From an uncultured Clostridia bacterium (GTDB taxonomy: Bacteria; Bacillota; Clostridia; TANB77; CAG-508), in the NCBI GenBank assembly GCA_934167965.1, contig CAKPMJ010000003.1, positions 62,001 through 126,000 of the forward strand: a stretch of DNA of 64,000 nucleotides, in the 5' to 3' direction. How positions within the stretch are numbered: position 1 is the first letter of the stretch; each line of letters starts with the position of its first letter. A program made the translations under genes and the position numbers. The notes beneath the pieces were generated by a model. The model was not told the DNA's origin. It worked only from the letters and a program-made list of their open reading frames with translations, and did not search any database. This document shows, one piece after another, positions 25,161 to 33,734 of this stretch.

Positions 25161-25940
25161 TTAAATACTATAATCATAGATTTTATTTCTATATTTTATA
25201 ATTATTCCTTCTGACATATTATTATATTGTTTCATTATGATATTACTATCAATTAAATCATATCTTTTATCAAGCCCATTTGTATATATGTATACCGTTG
25301 GTTCTATTTGTTCCATTCTAGTATCTATATATTTTATTAAATCTTTTATACTAAAATTTTCTTTTTCCTTCAAATCATCAAACTTAACTGTCTTCTTTTC
25401 AGTAGCAGTTAATACCTCTTCTAGTATTTTTATTTGTTCATCTTTTTCTAAGGTTAAACATCCATATATACTATCATTATCAAATTTAGCTCTTATTTTC
25501 TTTAATGCTCTATACTCTTTATCTTCTTTTTCATTTCTATGTTCTTTTATGAAATTTTTTATTATGTTCTCATTGTCAACTGTGAATATCTTTTTTACTT
25601 CTTTGTAATTATTGAAAAACTGTGTCTCTCTATATGCAGGTGTCTTTAAATCATACTTTACTGGTGATGCCTTTTCTTCTCTATTCCCTTGTTCTTGTCC
25701 ATAGATTTCTTCCTTTTTGTCTAATATATTCTTATGTTCTTCTAAATCATTTATTTCTGTTCTTATTTCTTCTAATTTCTCTTGTTTTTCTTCTAAAAGA
25801 TAATCATAGCTTTGCAATTTATTAACAAAGTATTTTTTAGCATTTTCATTTATACTTTTTATTATATTTTTAAAAAGTATATAAACAAATACTAGCATAA
25901 TAATAATCAATATAATTGCTGCAACTATTAATTTTATCAT
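25161..25940 (-). CDS. Peripheral stalk protein, apparent b-delta fusion
   Basis: The protein has about 259 residues. One N-terminal membrane helix (IKLIVAAIILIIIMLVFVYILF) is followed by a coiled coil to about residue 85, as in subunit b. The end, EGIIIKYRNKIYDYSI, matches the delta/OSCP C-terminus (GG..I.I.DKV.DGS). The gene also occupies the b and delta slots between c and alpha. A frame from TTG at 25967 exists, but the ATG at 25940 with GAAAGGA upstream is the better start. It would hold the alpha-beta ring to the membrane. Confidence 0.75.
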   Translation of the reverse strand: MIKLIVAAIILIIIMLVFVYILFKNIIKSINENAKKYFVNKLQSYDYLLEEKQEKLEEIRTEINDLEEHKNILDKKEEIYGQEQGNREEKASPVKYDLKTPAYRETQFFNNYKEVKKIFTVDNENIIKNFIKEHRNEKEDKEYRALKKIRAKFDNDSIYGCLTLEKDEQIKILEEVLTATEKKTVKFDDLKEKENFSIKDLIKYIDTRMEQIEPTVYIYTNGLDKRYDLIDSNIIMKQYNNMSEGIIIKYRNKIYDYSI

Positions 25941-25965
25941 AGTTTTTTCCTTTCTTTTAAGTTTC

Positions 25966-26013
25966 AACTTCAGTTAAGGTACACATGTTAAATGTCGTAC
26001 TTTAACTGAAGTT
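25966..26013. promoter_or_regulatory. Long hairpin between the c-like and b-delta genes
   Basis: AACTTCAGTTAA pairs with TTAACTGAAGTT, and the stem continues inward (GTAC, CAT/ATG) with a few mismatches over 48 bases. No T run follows on the minus strand. It may protect the 3' end of the upstream message or attenuate, raising c-like protein over F1 subunits. Confidence 0.6.
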
Positions 26014-26029
26014 TGATAAAGTTCATATT

Positions 26030-26281
26030 TTAAACAATTAATGGATTATAGAATAGTAGTAAGAATATAAATGCAAATAATATTAGTAAAAATATTGCCA
26101 AAACAATAAGTACTGTCATTACTGCATGTGTAATATCACTTTTTGTTTCTGGGTTTCTTCCTACAGCTTCTGCAACTTTAGAACCTAAAATTCCAAGTCC
26201 TATTCCCATTCCTAAAAATGATAATCCTACCATAGCTCCTATACAATATAATGTTGCTACTAAAATTTCTCCGTTTCCCAT
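26030..26281 (-). CDS. c-subunit-like proteolipid lacking the ion-binding carboxylate
   Basis: The protein has 83 residues in two hydrophobic helices. Helix 1 has the Gly motif GMGIGLGILG (24-33) used for ring packing. The polar loop is VGRNPE (40-45), like the usual ARQPE. It aligns without gaps to clostridial AtpE from the loop to the end (NPL). The position of the essential Glu is Ala62, and the Gln of sodium-type rings is also gone. No acidic residue remains in helix 2 (51-78). A ring could form but could not carry protons or sodium. Confidence 0.9.
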   Translation of the reverse strand: MGNGEILVATLYCIGAMVGLSFLGMGIGLGILGSKVAEAVGRNPETKSDITHAVMTVLIVLAIFLLILFAFIFLLLFYNPLIV

Positions 26282-26307
26282 ATTATAACTCCTTTCTAAT
26301 TTTTGTA

Positions 26308-27828
26308 CTAATATTTCATAATTGTTGTGCTTACATTACTATTAACTTTGTTACCATCATATTTAGTATTTGTCAATTCAATCTTTATAGATGAACTGTA
26401 TTCCGGTCTTTTGAAACTTAACTCATATCCTGTTCCTGATGCTGCTATATGTAATTGATCTTTAGTTAATGTTGTTCCTAATGCTTCATCTTCTGTTCCA
26501 TCAACATATACTTTTATTTTAGCTCCACCATCATATACAAATGAGCTATCTATTTTTAAATTATAATATATTTTGTCTAATCCTACTTTTGTAACTCTTA
26601 AATTTTCTGATGGCTTTGTAGTTTTTGTAACTGTCATATCTTCTATAACATCTTTTGATGTTGCATCTGCATTTACAATTTTATATCCCATTCTTACCGT
26701 ATAATTAGTGTCTGGATCTAAATCTGTTACTCTATATGATGTTGCTTTCTTATCTAATGATATGTTCTTGTTAATATTGGTTCCATTTGAAACTACTATA
26801 TATACAACATTGTACTCATTTTTAGGATCATTTACTGTATAATTTACATCTATATATGTTGTTCCTCCTATTACACTATTTAATCCTATACTCTTTGTTG
26901 ACTCATTTTTGTCATCTTTATTTCCTGATGTTTCATTATTGTATATATTTTCAAATGCTTTCGACACATTTCCAACCCATTTATTTAATGAGTTTACCCA
27001 TTTAGTATTTGTACTACTGTTTCCTGAACCATTTATTATAGTTGTTGAATTGTTATTATTATTGTTTGTTGTATTTCCCCCATTTGCTATTACTGTATTA
27101 TCAACAAATTCACCATTTATATTATTTCCAGTAATACTATTTTCATCTACAACATTTTCCTTTTCCTTATGTTCATTTGTACTTCCTATTAAATTTTTCA
27201 AATGTATTTGTTCATCTTTAAATGTTAATATTTCATTTGCTACATCAAACTTATAATCATCTGTGCTTATTGTCATTTCTTTTATAGTTTTTGCATTTAC
27301 TTCATTATTTAATAATAATGCATTTCCTAATTTGTCCATTATTACTATTAAATAATTACTTGTAGAAAGTGAGCCTGTGTTATCTCTTATGTTTCTGGCA
27401 ACTATTAAATATTGTCTATCTCCCATCTTGTAAAATTTATCTTCAAATGAACTATTTATTGTATTAAAATCTGCTAGTTTGTTTACATCTCCATTCGCTA
27501 ATACTTGATAGAATGTTCCATATAAATCTAGAGAATTTCTTGTCTTTTCATATGATATGCCATAATCTCCTAATTTATATTCTTTGTTTGTTCCATCTTC
27601 TTTTAAGTAATATTTTCCTGTCCATTTTTTAGTTACTGTTGCTGTATTATTTAATTCTATATGATTATATTCACTATCATATAAAAACGCTGAACTTAAT
27701 ACTTGGTATTCTGTTTTGTCATATCCCAATGCCATTACTATTGCTATTATTAGCATTATTAATATAATTATTACAATAAATGTAAACATTGTAAATCTCA
27801 TTTTATTTCCTGCTGCTAAATTTCTCAT
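26308..27828 (-). CDS. Membrane-anchored FN3-like protein in the subunit a slot
   Basis: About 506 residues. A hydrophobic helix lies at about 10-38, followed by an N-terminal domain with the shared pattern (KMGDRQYLIVARNI, NYLIVIMDKLG). A low-complexity Asn/Thr linker runs at about 235-275. Then comes at least one fibronectin-III-like domain (NVVYIVVSNGT..., YRVTDLDPDTNYTVRMGYKI) and a second beta domain to the end. A GTG at 27837 exists but overlaps the AGGAGG site. The ATG at 27828 is correctly spaced. It lies directly before the c-like gene, where canonical operons have atpB. Confidence 0.8.
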   Translation of the reverse strand: MRNLAAGNKMRFTMFTFIVIIILIMLIIAIVMALGYDKTEYQVLSSAFLYDSEYNHIELNNTATVTKKWTGKYYLKEDGTNKEYKLGDYGISYEKTRNSLDLYGTFYQVLANGDVNKLADFNTINSSFEDKFYKMGDRQYLIVARNIRDNTGSLSTSNYLIVIMDKLGNALLLNNEVNAKTIKEMTISTDDYKFDVANEILTFKDEQIHLKNLIGSTNEHKEKENVVDENSITGNNINGEFVDNTVIANGGNTTNNNNNNSTTIINGSGNSSTNTKWVNSLNKWVGNVSKAFENIYNNETSGNKDDKNESTKSIGLNSVIGGTTYIDVNYTVNDPKNEYNVVYIVVSNGTNINKNISLDKKATSYRVTDLDPDTNYTVRMGYKIVNADATSKDVIEDMTVTKTTKPSENLRVTKVGLDKIYYNLKIDSSFVYDGGAKIKVYVDGTEDEALGTTLTKDQLHIAASGTGYELSFKRPEYSSSIKIELTNTKYDGNKVNSNVSTTIMKY

Positions 27829-27843
27829 AGGCTTCACCTCCTC

Positions 27844-30800
27844 CTATTCTGTTTTTTTAATTTTGCAGTATCCTGATACTCTACCTGCAACTGTTCCATT
27901 ATTATCTGGATTTCCAATATATAATTCTAGTTCTATATAATAATAGTCTTCTTCATTATTTGTTATTTCAGTTAATGGTAAATTCAAAATATATCTAACT
28001 ACATCATCTTTGTCTCCGTCTCTTTTCCATTCTATACCAGCTGTTTTATCTACTTTAAATGTTCCTGCTGAACGATATTTATTTTCTCCTTCATATACTG
28101 TATATTTAACATAATCTATTTTTTTAACTTCATAGCATTCATTACATATTAAATTTACATTTCCATTGGTATCTTTTTCAATTGTTGTTTGTCCCAATTC
28201 AACAGGCGTTTTTAACCTATCTAGTTCATAAGTAAGCTCTTTCTTTATTGTATTTCCATTATTTTTTTCATCTGATTTATATATTATTTTTATTTCATAT
28301 TTGTATTTTATATAATTAACATCTTCTATGCTGGCTGTAAAATTTGTTTCATTTATGCTAATTGTAGAATTACTTACTACTGATGAAGTGATATCTTCTC
28401 CAATGTTATTTCCTTCTTCATATCTCATTATTTGAATTGTATAGCAATCATTAACTATCAAGTGTGATTTATCAACAGCACTTATATTTATATTTATTTT
28501 ATCATTATCAGTGCTAGTTCCTTTATCTGCCCTTATCATTCTTACTCCAAATTTTTCTGGTTCTAATATTATAGCTTTTGGTTCAGATTTAAATGTTTCA
28601 ATGTCAATTTCTTTTGATTCTGGTACTGCTATTGGAACTATTTCTATAATATACTTTTCTTTTTCTCCAAAATCAAATTTATTGAATTCTGGACTTACAT
28701 TAAGTTCTAATATTCTTTTACTTGTATCACCATTATAGTAATTATCTTCGTCATTTTTCACTGTTACAGAATCAGCTAAATCATTTACATCTGTTGAACT
28801 TTTAAGAGCAATCTTAACTGGTGTTGTATCTCCTTCTTTATGGATGCTATATCTTGTTTTATTATATTTATTAAAAACATTTGCATCTATATCATATGTA
28901 ATTCTTAAAGTTTTATCATTATATGTTCTTGCATCATATTCAATTTTTACATTTTGTATTCCTATAGTAGCAATTGTATCAAATTCATACTCTGGTGACA
29001 TTGTTTTTTTGTCCATTCCATACATTTCATATTCTTCTGTATCATTACTTAATTTGTATGTAAATTTAACTTTGTATTTTGTTGCAATATCTAATCCAGT
29101 AAGTTCGATTTCTCCAATTTCATTCTTGTCTTTCATGTCTATTTCTTTTGTTATTACAGGATCTGTTGTGCCCTCTTTATATACTTTTGCATATATTTTT
29201 TCTATATCTAATCCATATTTAGTTAATATTGGTGTCAATCTTGCATTTGTAAAATCTGTATTTATATTTTCTTTTGGTAATTCTATTCCTGCAATAATTC
29301 TAGGAACATTAAATGTTTGTCCTTCTTTCTCTACAATTCCTATTTTTTTCTGTACTATTGTATTTCCATTATATTTTAAACCTTGATAGGTAGGTTGTAA
29401 TTCAATTGTTGATAATGGTGTTTCATATATATCTTCAATATTCATTTCTAATGTTTTTTCACTAAACTTATTTAATTTATAGATATTTCCTCTTATATTA
29501 TTAATTCCTGCATCTTTTTCAAATACTTCATAAGTATAATTGTCATCACTTCTAACATATGTTACATATTGTTTTGTTTCTTCTGTTTTTCCTTGGAATC
29601 CAATTTGATTTGTATCATAATATAGCGTAACATCTATTGTATTTCCTCCAACAAAATCAATTGGATTATTTAATTTCATCATATCTATTTCTATATAATA
29701 GTTTTCGTCATATTTTATAGGTAACATACCTGTTGTCTCACTAATATTTGTTGAATTGTTTGTTATTGTTACTTTAGCTGCTGCAATTTTATTTAAATAT
29801 TGAACTTCTCCATTTAAAACATTTAAAAGCACTTTTATTTTATTTGGATCTTCTTGATTGTATTGTACTGAATATCCAACATTATTGTTCATTTCATTTT
29901 TGTTAATAATTTTTTCATACTTTTGAGTAATTGTTGAATATTCTTTTTCAAATTGTGTTGCATTTGTTTTGTCTGTTATTTTCTTATATTTTATTGTGTA
30001 TTCATTTGTATCTGTATATGCATTAGAAAAAGCTATTGTATTTCTATCATTAAAGTAATTTGTTGATGCATCTATATATGCATTGTCTTGATTATATACA
30101 TAGAAAACTGGTTTCTTATCGTCATTTGTTTCCATAGCCTTGTCTATATCAGTAATTAAATATTTAAATTCCATCATTGGAATTCCCTTGTCATCTACTC
30201 CAGAATCATATGGATACATAATTATGGTAGGCTCTTGTTTTGTAGGTTTATATAAATTTGCTGTTCCTTTAAAATCTGTATAGTCATCATACCATACTTT
30301 TCCCGTTTTCAATCTAATTGTGCACCAGAAATAATATGCCCCTCCTCTATGTAATCCATGTGTATTGTCATCATACAAAGATATATCTTTTTCACCTTTT
30401 ATTTTTGATTCTGTACCTTCTTTAACTTCAAATTCAGCATACTCAGTTATGGGATTGTTTTCCTCTTTGTTATTATTTTCTTTTGTGTATTCAAGTGGCT
30501 TTCCATTTTCTGTAATTTTTTCCCATGTATTTTTATCTTTTGCATAAGACACATGATATGTTATAGATTCAACTTCGCTTGGATCATATCCTGAATTTCC
30601 CCAGTTTAATCCTACTTTATATCCTATTATTGTTGAACTATCATAATTTTCTTTTTTTCCTTTTTCCTCATCATAATATTGAGGAATAATAGTTAATAAT
30701 TGTTTTGTCTCCGGCTTTTTATTCTGATTTTCTATTAATGCATAAGTTGCTGTATATTTTTCTCCATTATCTTCATATGGAGCTGGATTTTGTCCTGTTT

Positions 30801-33495
30801 TTAGACCTGTTTCTTCTTTTTCCTCACAGGTAAGTGGTATTTTGTTTTTATAATCTGTTCCATCAACAGTAATAGTTGTTAAAATTATATATTTTTTAGC
30901 AGTGTAACTTTTATTATTAAACATAGATGGTTTTAATTTAAATCCTGTCTCTGTTCCAAATAAATCATTTAAGTTATCTGCCCCATAATCTGTAGCAGTA
31001 CTATTTGTTATTGTCAATTGTTCATAGCTTTGATTTTTATCAAAAATCGAACCACCTTGTAAAAAGAATGTTATACTATTTAAACTTTTTCTTTCAAATT
31101 CTTCTCCATCAAGTTTAACATTTAAGGCAAATGCTTCAGTTGGATTTTGGTCAACACTATAAGTAGTAGTTAATGACTTATACTCATTTGTTGTTACTAA
31201 ATAGTTTCCTATTAATATATTCTTAAATATATTTGTAGTATCTGAGCTATCGCTTCTTAGGTCTACCGTACCATATACTGAAATTGTATATGTTTCATTT
31301 GCTTTAAGTCCTTTCCTGTTAATTTCATAACCTTTATTGTCTTTCCTTATTTCGTCTAAACCTTCTAGTGTAGAAATTTCATCTAATATTTCTACTTCTC
31401 CTAAGCTATTTTTTAATTTAATTGTTAATTTATTATCTTTATCACAAGTTATTGCTTTTTCATCATCATGAATATATAATATTCCCTTAATTCTAGTTGC
31501 TGTAATTTCTTCTTCCGCAAATTCTATTCTTGGAAATTCTTTATTGGTCATTGTAAATGTACCGCATATATCTGATATAGTTTCAACATATTTTTCATTG
31601 TCATAACTATTAATTATAACTTTATATCCATATGCTTTTCCTCTAATTAGATCCCCTTCTCCTGCTTTTGATTCGTCTTCAACATCTACTGATATTTCTT
31701 TATCTTTTGATTCTTTTTGGTATACTGGCTTATCAGTATTGAATTCTTGTGTAGTTTCGTCATATTCATATACCACATATGTATAACTTTGTACGGCATT
31801 ATCTATATCTTCTATTTTTTCTATCTTTAAATTAAATTTTCCTTCTCTTTTATCAATAGAATAATTTAACTTTTTTATTTCAGGAAGTTTTTTCAATGTT
31901 AAACAATCATCATAGTTTATTTCCCAGTTGCTTCCTGCTTGTAATGTTCCACTATATTTTATATCGGCTATTTTTACTTTATATTGAGTATTAGAACTTA
32001 AATTTTCATCAAATGTAACTGTTTTTGTTCTGTTATCTATTTCTTTTTCGTTTACATTGTTACCATTATTGTCTAACAAATATACTGTTGCACTATTAAA
32101 TAATTCATCACTAATTGAAACATCAAAACTCAAGCTATGATCTGTATATCCTGATTTTTTTATACTTATTCCTATACTTGAAGTTGAAAATGTTTTATAT
32201 ATAAAATTCTTTGTATATGATGTATTATTAACAATATATGTGGCTGTTACTGCTATTGTATATTGTGTATCTGGTAATAATGTTTCACAATCTATTGGTA
32301 TATCAAATGAATTTCCATAAGCTTGACTTTCATTATAAGCAACTTTACCTGTAGAATTATTTACAATTCTTATATTCATGTCATCTTCTTTTGATAAAAG
32401 ATCATCTTCATCAACTATTTTTATATTTCCTGATATTCCCAATGCTGAGACTACCATATTTTCTAGTTTAAACTTAGGTTCTTTTACTACTTTTGAAGAA
32501 TCGATTTTTGTATCTGTTCCATTTGATTCTACATATTTTATATCTGGTGTATTTATATTTATTGTACTACCATTATTATTTGTTGTTCCTCCAGTTCCAG
32601 TTGTTGAATTATTTGTGTTGTTATTTGTTGTTGAATTGTTATTGTTATTTGTATTATTGTTAGCAGTATTATTATTTGTGTTATTATCCGTTGTATTTTC
32701 ATCTACTTTATTTTCTTCTACTGTATTCTCCTCTTTTTCATCTATGTCTACTAAAGTAACATTGTCATTTGAGTTTATAACCATATCTTCAAGGCTCATT
32801 TTATTTTGACCTTTTTTACTAACAATTTTTGTTCCTAGATTAAGTTTTATATCATCACTTAATTCTATATATTTATCATCTTTTATTGAAGTCATATATG
32901 AAATTTCTTGGTTGTATATATTTACTCTTCCTTTTTCACTGTTTACATTTGAAATTTCATCTTCAAAGAACTCTATTTCTACATATCCATTAACTTCTTT
33001 TTCTGTTCCATCATCCAACTTAAATTTTATACTTTTTCCCAAGATTATGTATTTGTTAGCTGATATTTTCCATATTGCTTGGTCAAATTGCAAATCATTT
33101 TCTAAGTTTTTAACAATATATCTATCAGATACTTTTTTAACTTCTTTAGTTGCTTTTATATTGTAATATACTATTAAGTCATCATCTATTTTCCCTAAGT
33201 CTAACAAAACACCATCTTTTAGTCCTTCAATGTTTCCACTTTGATAATGAACAAAGTTATCATTGTCTACTGTTACTTTTGCTCCCTCTGTATCATTAAA
33301 TACTATTTTGTCATTATATGTAGTTGTATATTTTTCTTCTTGATTAAAGTAATACCTATCTGTTTCTCCATTTAGTATATATCCTGATTCATTGAATACT
33401 ACTTTTCTATTTTCATCTATCGACATTACTTTATAAAACAGTATTATCCCTAATATTAAACCTATACTTATAAAAAACATTATATATCTTTTCAT
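27844..33495 (-). CDS. Giant membrane-anchored multi-FN3 surface protein
   Basis: About 1883 residues. It has an N-terminal membrane helix (about 2-22) and an anchor domain to about residue 260 with the SANKYIILGKSIKF segment shared with other operon proteins. An Asn/Thr/Glu-rich linker (EENTVEENKVDEN, then NNNT runs) spans about 265-325. The rest is a long series of beta domains with FN3-like turns (LLPDTQYTIAVTATY, LSSNTQYKVKIADI, LDIATKYKVKFTYKL). No C-terminal anchor or sortase motif is present. The ATG at 33495 follows GGAGG. The GTG at 33507 is part of that binding site. It is the first gene of the F1-like operon, six bases after which the next ORF opens. Confidence 0.85.
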   Translation of the reverse strand: MKRYIMFFISIGLILGIILFYKVMSIDENRKVVFNESGYILNGETDRYYFNQEEKYTTTYNDKIVFNDTEGAKVTVDNDNFVHYQSGNIEGLKDGVLLDLGKIDDDLIVYYNIKATKEVKKVSDRYIVKNLENDLQFDQAIWKISANKYIILGKSIKFKLDDGTEKEVNGYVEIEFFEDEISNVNSEKGRVNIYNQEISYMTSIKDDKYIELSDDIKLNLGTKIVSKKGQNKMSLEDMVINSNDNVTLVDIDEKEENTVEENKVDENTTDNNTNNNTANNNTNNNNNSTTNNNTNNSTTGTGGTTNNNGSTININTPDIKYVESNGTDTKIDSSKVVKEPKFKLENMVVSALGISGNIKIVDEDDLLSKEDDMNIRIVNNSTGKVAYNESQAYGNSFDIPIDCETLLPDTQYTIAVTATYIVNNTSYTKNFIYKTFSTSSIGISIKKSGYTDHSLSFDVSISDELFNSATVYLLDNNGNNVNEKEIDNRTKTVTFDENLSSNTQYKVKIADIKYSGTLQAGSNWEINYDDCLTLKKLPEIKKLNYSIDKREGKFNLKIEKIEDIDNAVQSYTYVVYEYDETTQEFNTDKPVYQKESKDKEISVDVEDESKAGEGDLIRGKAYGYKVIINSYDNEKYVETISDICGTFTMTNKEFPRIEFAEEEITATRIKGILYIHDDEKAITCDKDNKLTIKLKNSLGEVEILDEISTLEGLDEIRKDNKGYEINRKGLKANETYTISVYGTVDLRSDSSDTTNIFKNILIGNYLVTTNEYKSLTTTYSVDQNPTEAFALNVKLDGEEFERKSLNSITFFLQGGSIFDKNQSYEQLTITNSTATDYGADNLNDLFGTETGFKLKPSMFNNKSYTAKKYIILTTITVDGTDYKNKIPLTCEEKEETGLKTGQNPAPYEDNGEKYTATYALIENQNKKPETKQLLTIIPQYYDEEKGKKENYDSSTIIGYKVGLNWGNSGYDPSEVESITYHVSYAKDKNTWEKITENGKPLEYTKENNNKEENNPITEYAEFEVKEGTESKIKGEKDISLYDDNTHGLHRGGAYYFWCTIRLKTGKVWYDDYTDFKGTANLYKPTKQEPTIIMYPYDSGVDDKGIPMMEFKYLITDIDKAMETNDDKKPVFYVYNQDNAYIDASTNYFNDRNTIAFSNAYTDTNEYTIKYKKITDKTNATQFEKEYSTITQKYEKIINKNEMNNNVGYSVQYNQEDPNKIKVLLNVLNGEVQYLNKIAAAKVTITNNSTNISETTGMLPIKYDENYYIEIDMMKLNNPIDFVGGNTIDVTLYYDTNQIGFQGKTEETKQYVTYVRSDDNYTYEVFEKDAGINNIRGNIYKLNKFSEKTLEMNIEDIYETPLSTIELQPTYQGLKYNGNTIVQKKIGIVEKEGQTFNVPRIIAGIELPKENINTDFTNARLTPILTKYGLDIEKIYAKVYKEGTTDPVITKEIDMKDKNEIGEIELTGLDIATKYKVKFTYKLSNDTEEYEMYGMDKKTMSPEYEFDTIATIGIQNVKIEYDARTYNDKTLRITYDIDANVFNKYNKTRYSIHKEGDTTPVKIALKSSTDVNDLADSVTVKNDEDNYYNGDTSKRILELNVSPEFNKFDFGEKEKYIIEIVPIAVPESKEIDIETFKSEPKAIILEPEKFGVRMIRADKGTSTDNDKININISAVDKSHLIVNDCYTIQIMRYEEGNNIGEDITSSVVSNSTISINETNFTASIEDVNYIKYKYEIKIIYKSDEKNNGNTIKKELTYELDRLKTPVELGQTTIEKDTNGNVNLICNECYEVKKIDYVKYTVYEGENKYRSAGTFKVDKTAGIEWKRDGDKDDVVRYILNLPLTEITNNEEDYYYIELELYIGNPDNNGTVAGRVSGYCKIKKTE

Positions 33496-33559
33496 ATTAG
33501 CCTCCACTATTATATTTCATTTGTTGTAAATGCCTAAAATTCGCATTTTTTCATCTTTT

Positions 33560-33588
33560 ATTTTATAATATTTTTTAGTTTTCTTCAA
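33560..33588 (-). promoter_or_regulatory. Candidate promoter of the F1-like ATPase operon
   Basis: On the minus strand TTGAAG, 17 bases, TAAAAT, about 65 bases before the giant FN3 gene. It overlaps the end of a 25-codon open frame. Confidence 0.5.
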
Positions 33589-33652
33589 TATCTCCATTTA
33601 GTATTTGTCCCATAAAAGTATTGCCGTAAGCGCATCTCATTAATTGTTTCAT
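33575..33652 (-). CDS. 25-codon open frame in the operon leader (uncertain)
   Basis: It reads MKQLMRCAYGNTFMGQILNGDIEEN. The ribosome binding site is weak (AAAGAAA). The composition looks like real protein and not random AT-rich sequence, so it may be a leader peptide or the end of a lost gene. Confidence 0.3.
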   Translation of the reverse strand: MKQLMRCAYGNTFMGQILNGDIEEN

Positions 33653-33683
33653 TTTCTTTACTTTTATATTACATTTTTATTAC

Positions 33684-33729
33684 AAAAAAAGAATGTATGT
33701 ATAGGCTTTCATGCTTTTACATACATTCT
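33684..33729 (-). terminator. Terminator of the 3359-residue protein gene
   Basis: On the minus strand AGAATGTATGTA pairs with TACATACATTCT and is followed by TTTTTTT. It begins six bases after the stop codon, so the giant gene is its own transcription unit. Confidence 0.85.
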
Positions 33730-33734
33730 CTTCT

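Noticed and set aside
20056..27828. Ordinary ATP synthase operon
   Set aside because: The gene order fits, but subunit a is missing, the c-like protein lacks the ion site, epsilon and alpha are shortened, and surface proteins are built into the operon.
33496..33684. Cyclic di-GMP or other riboswitch before the giant FN3 gene
   Set aside because: The leader lacks the conserved GEMM core and any other aptamer motif I recognise.
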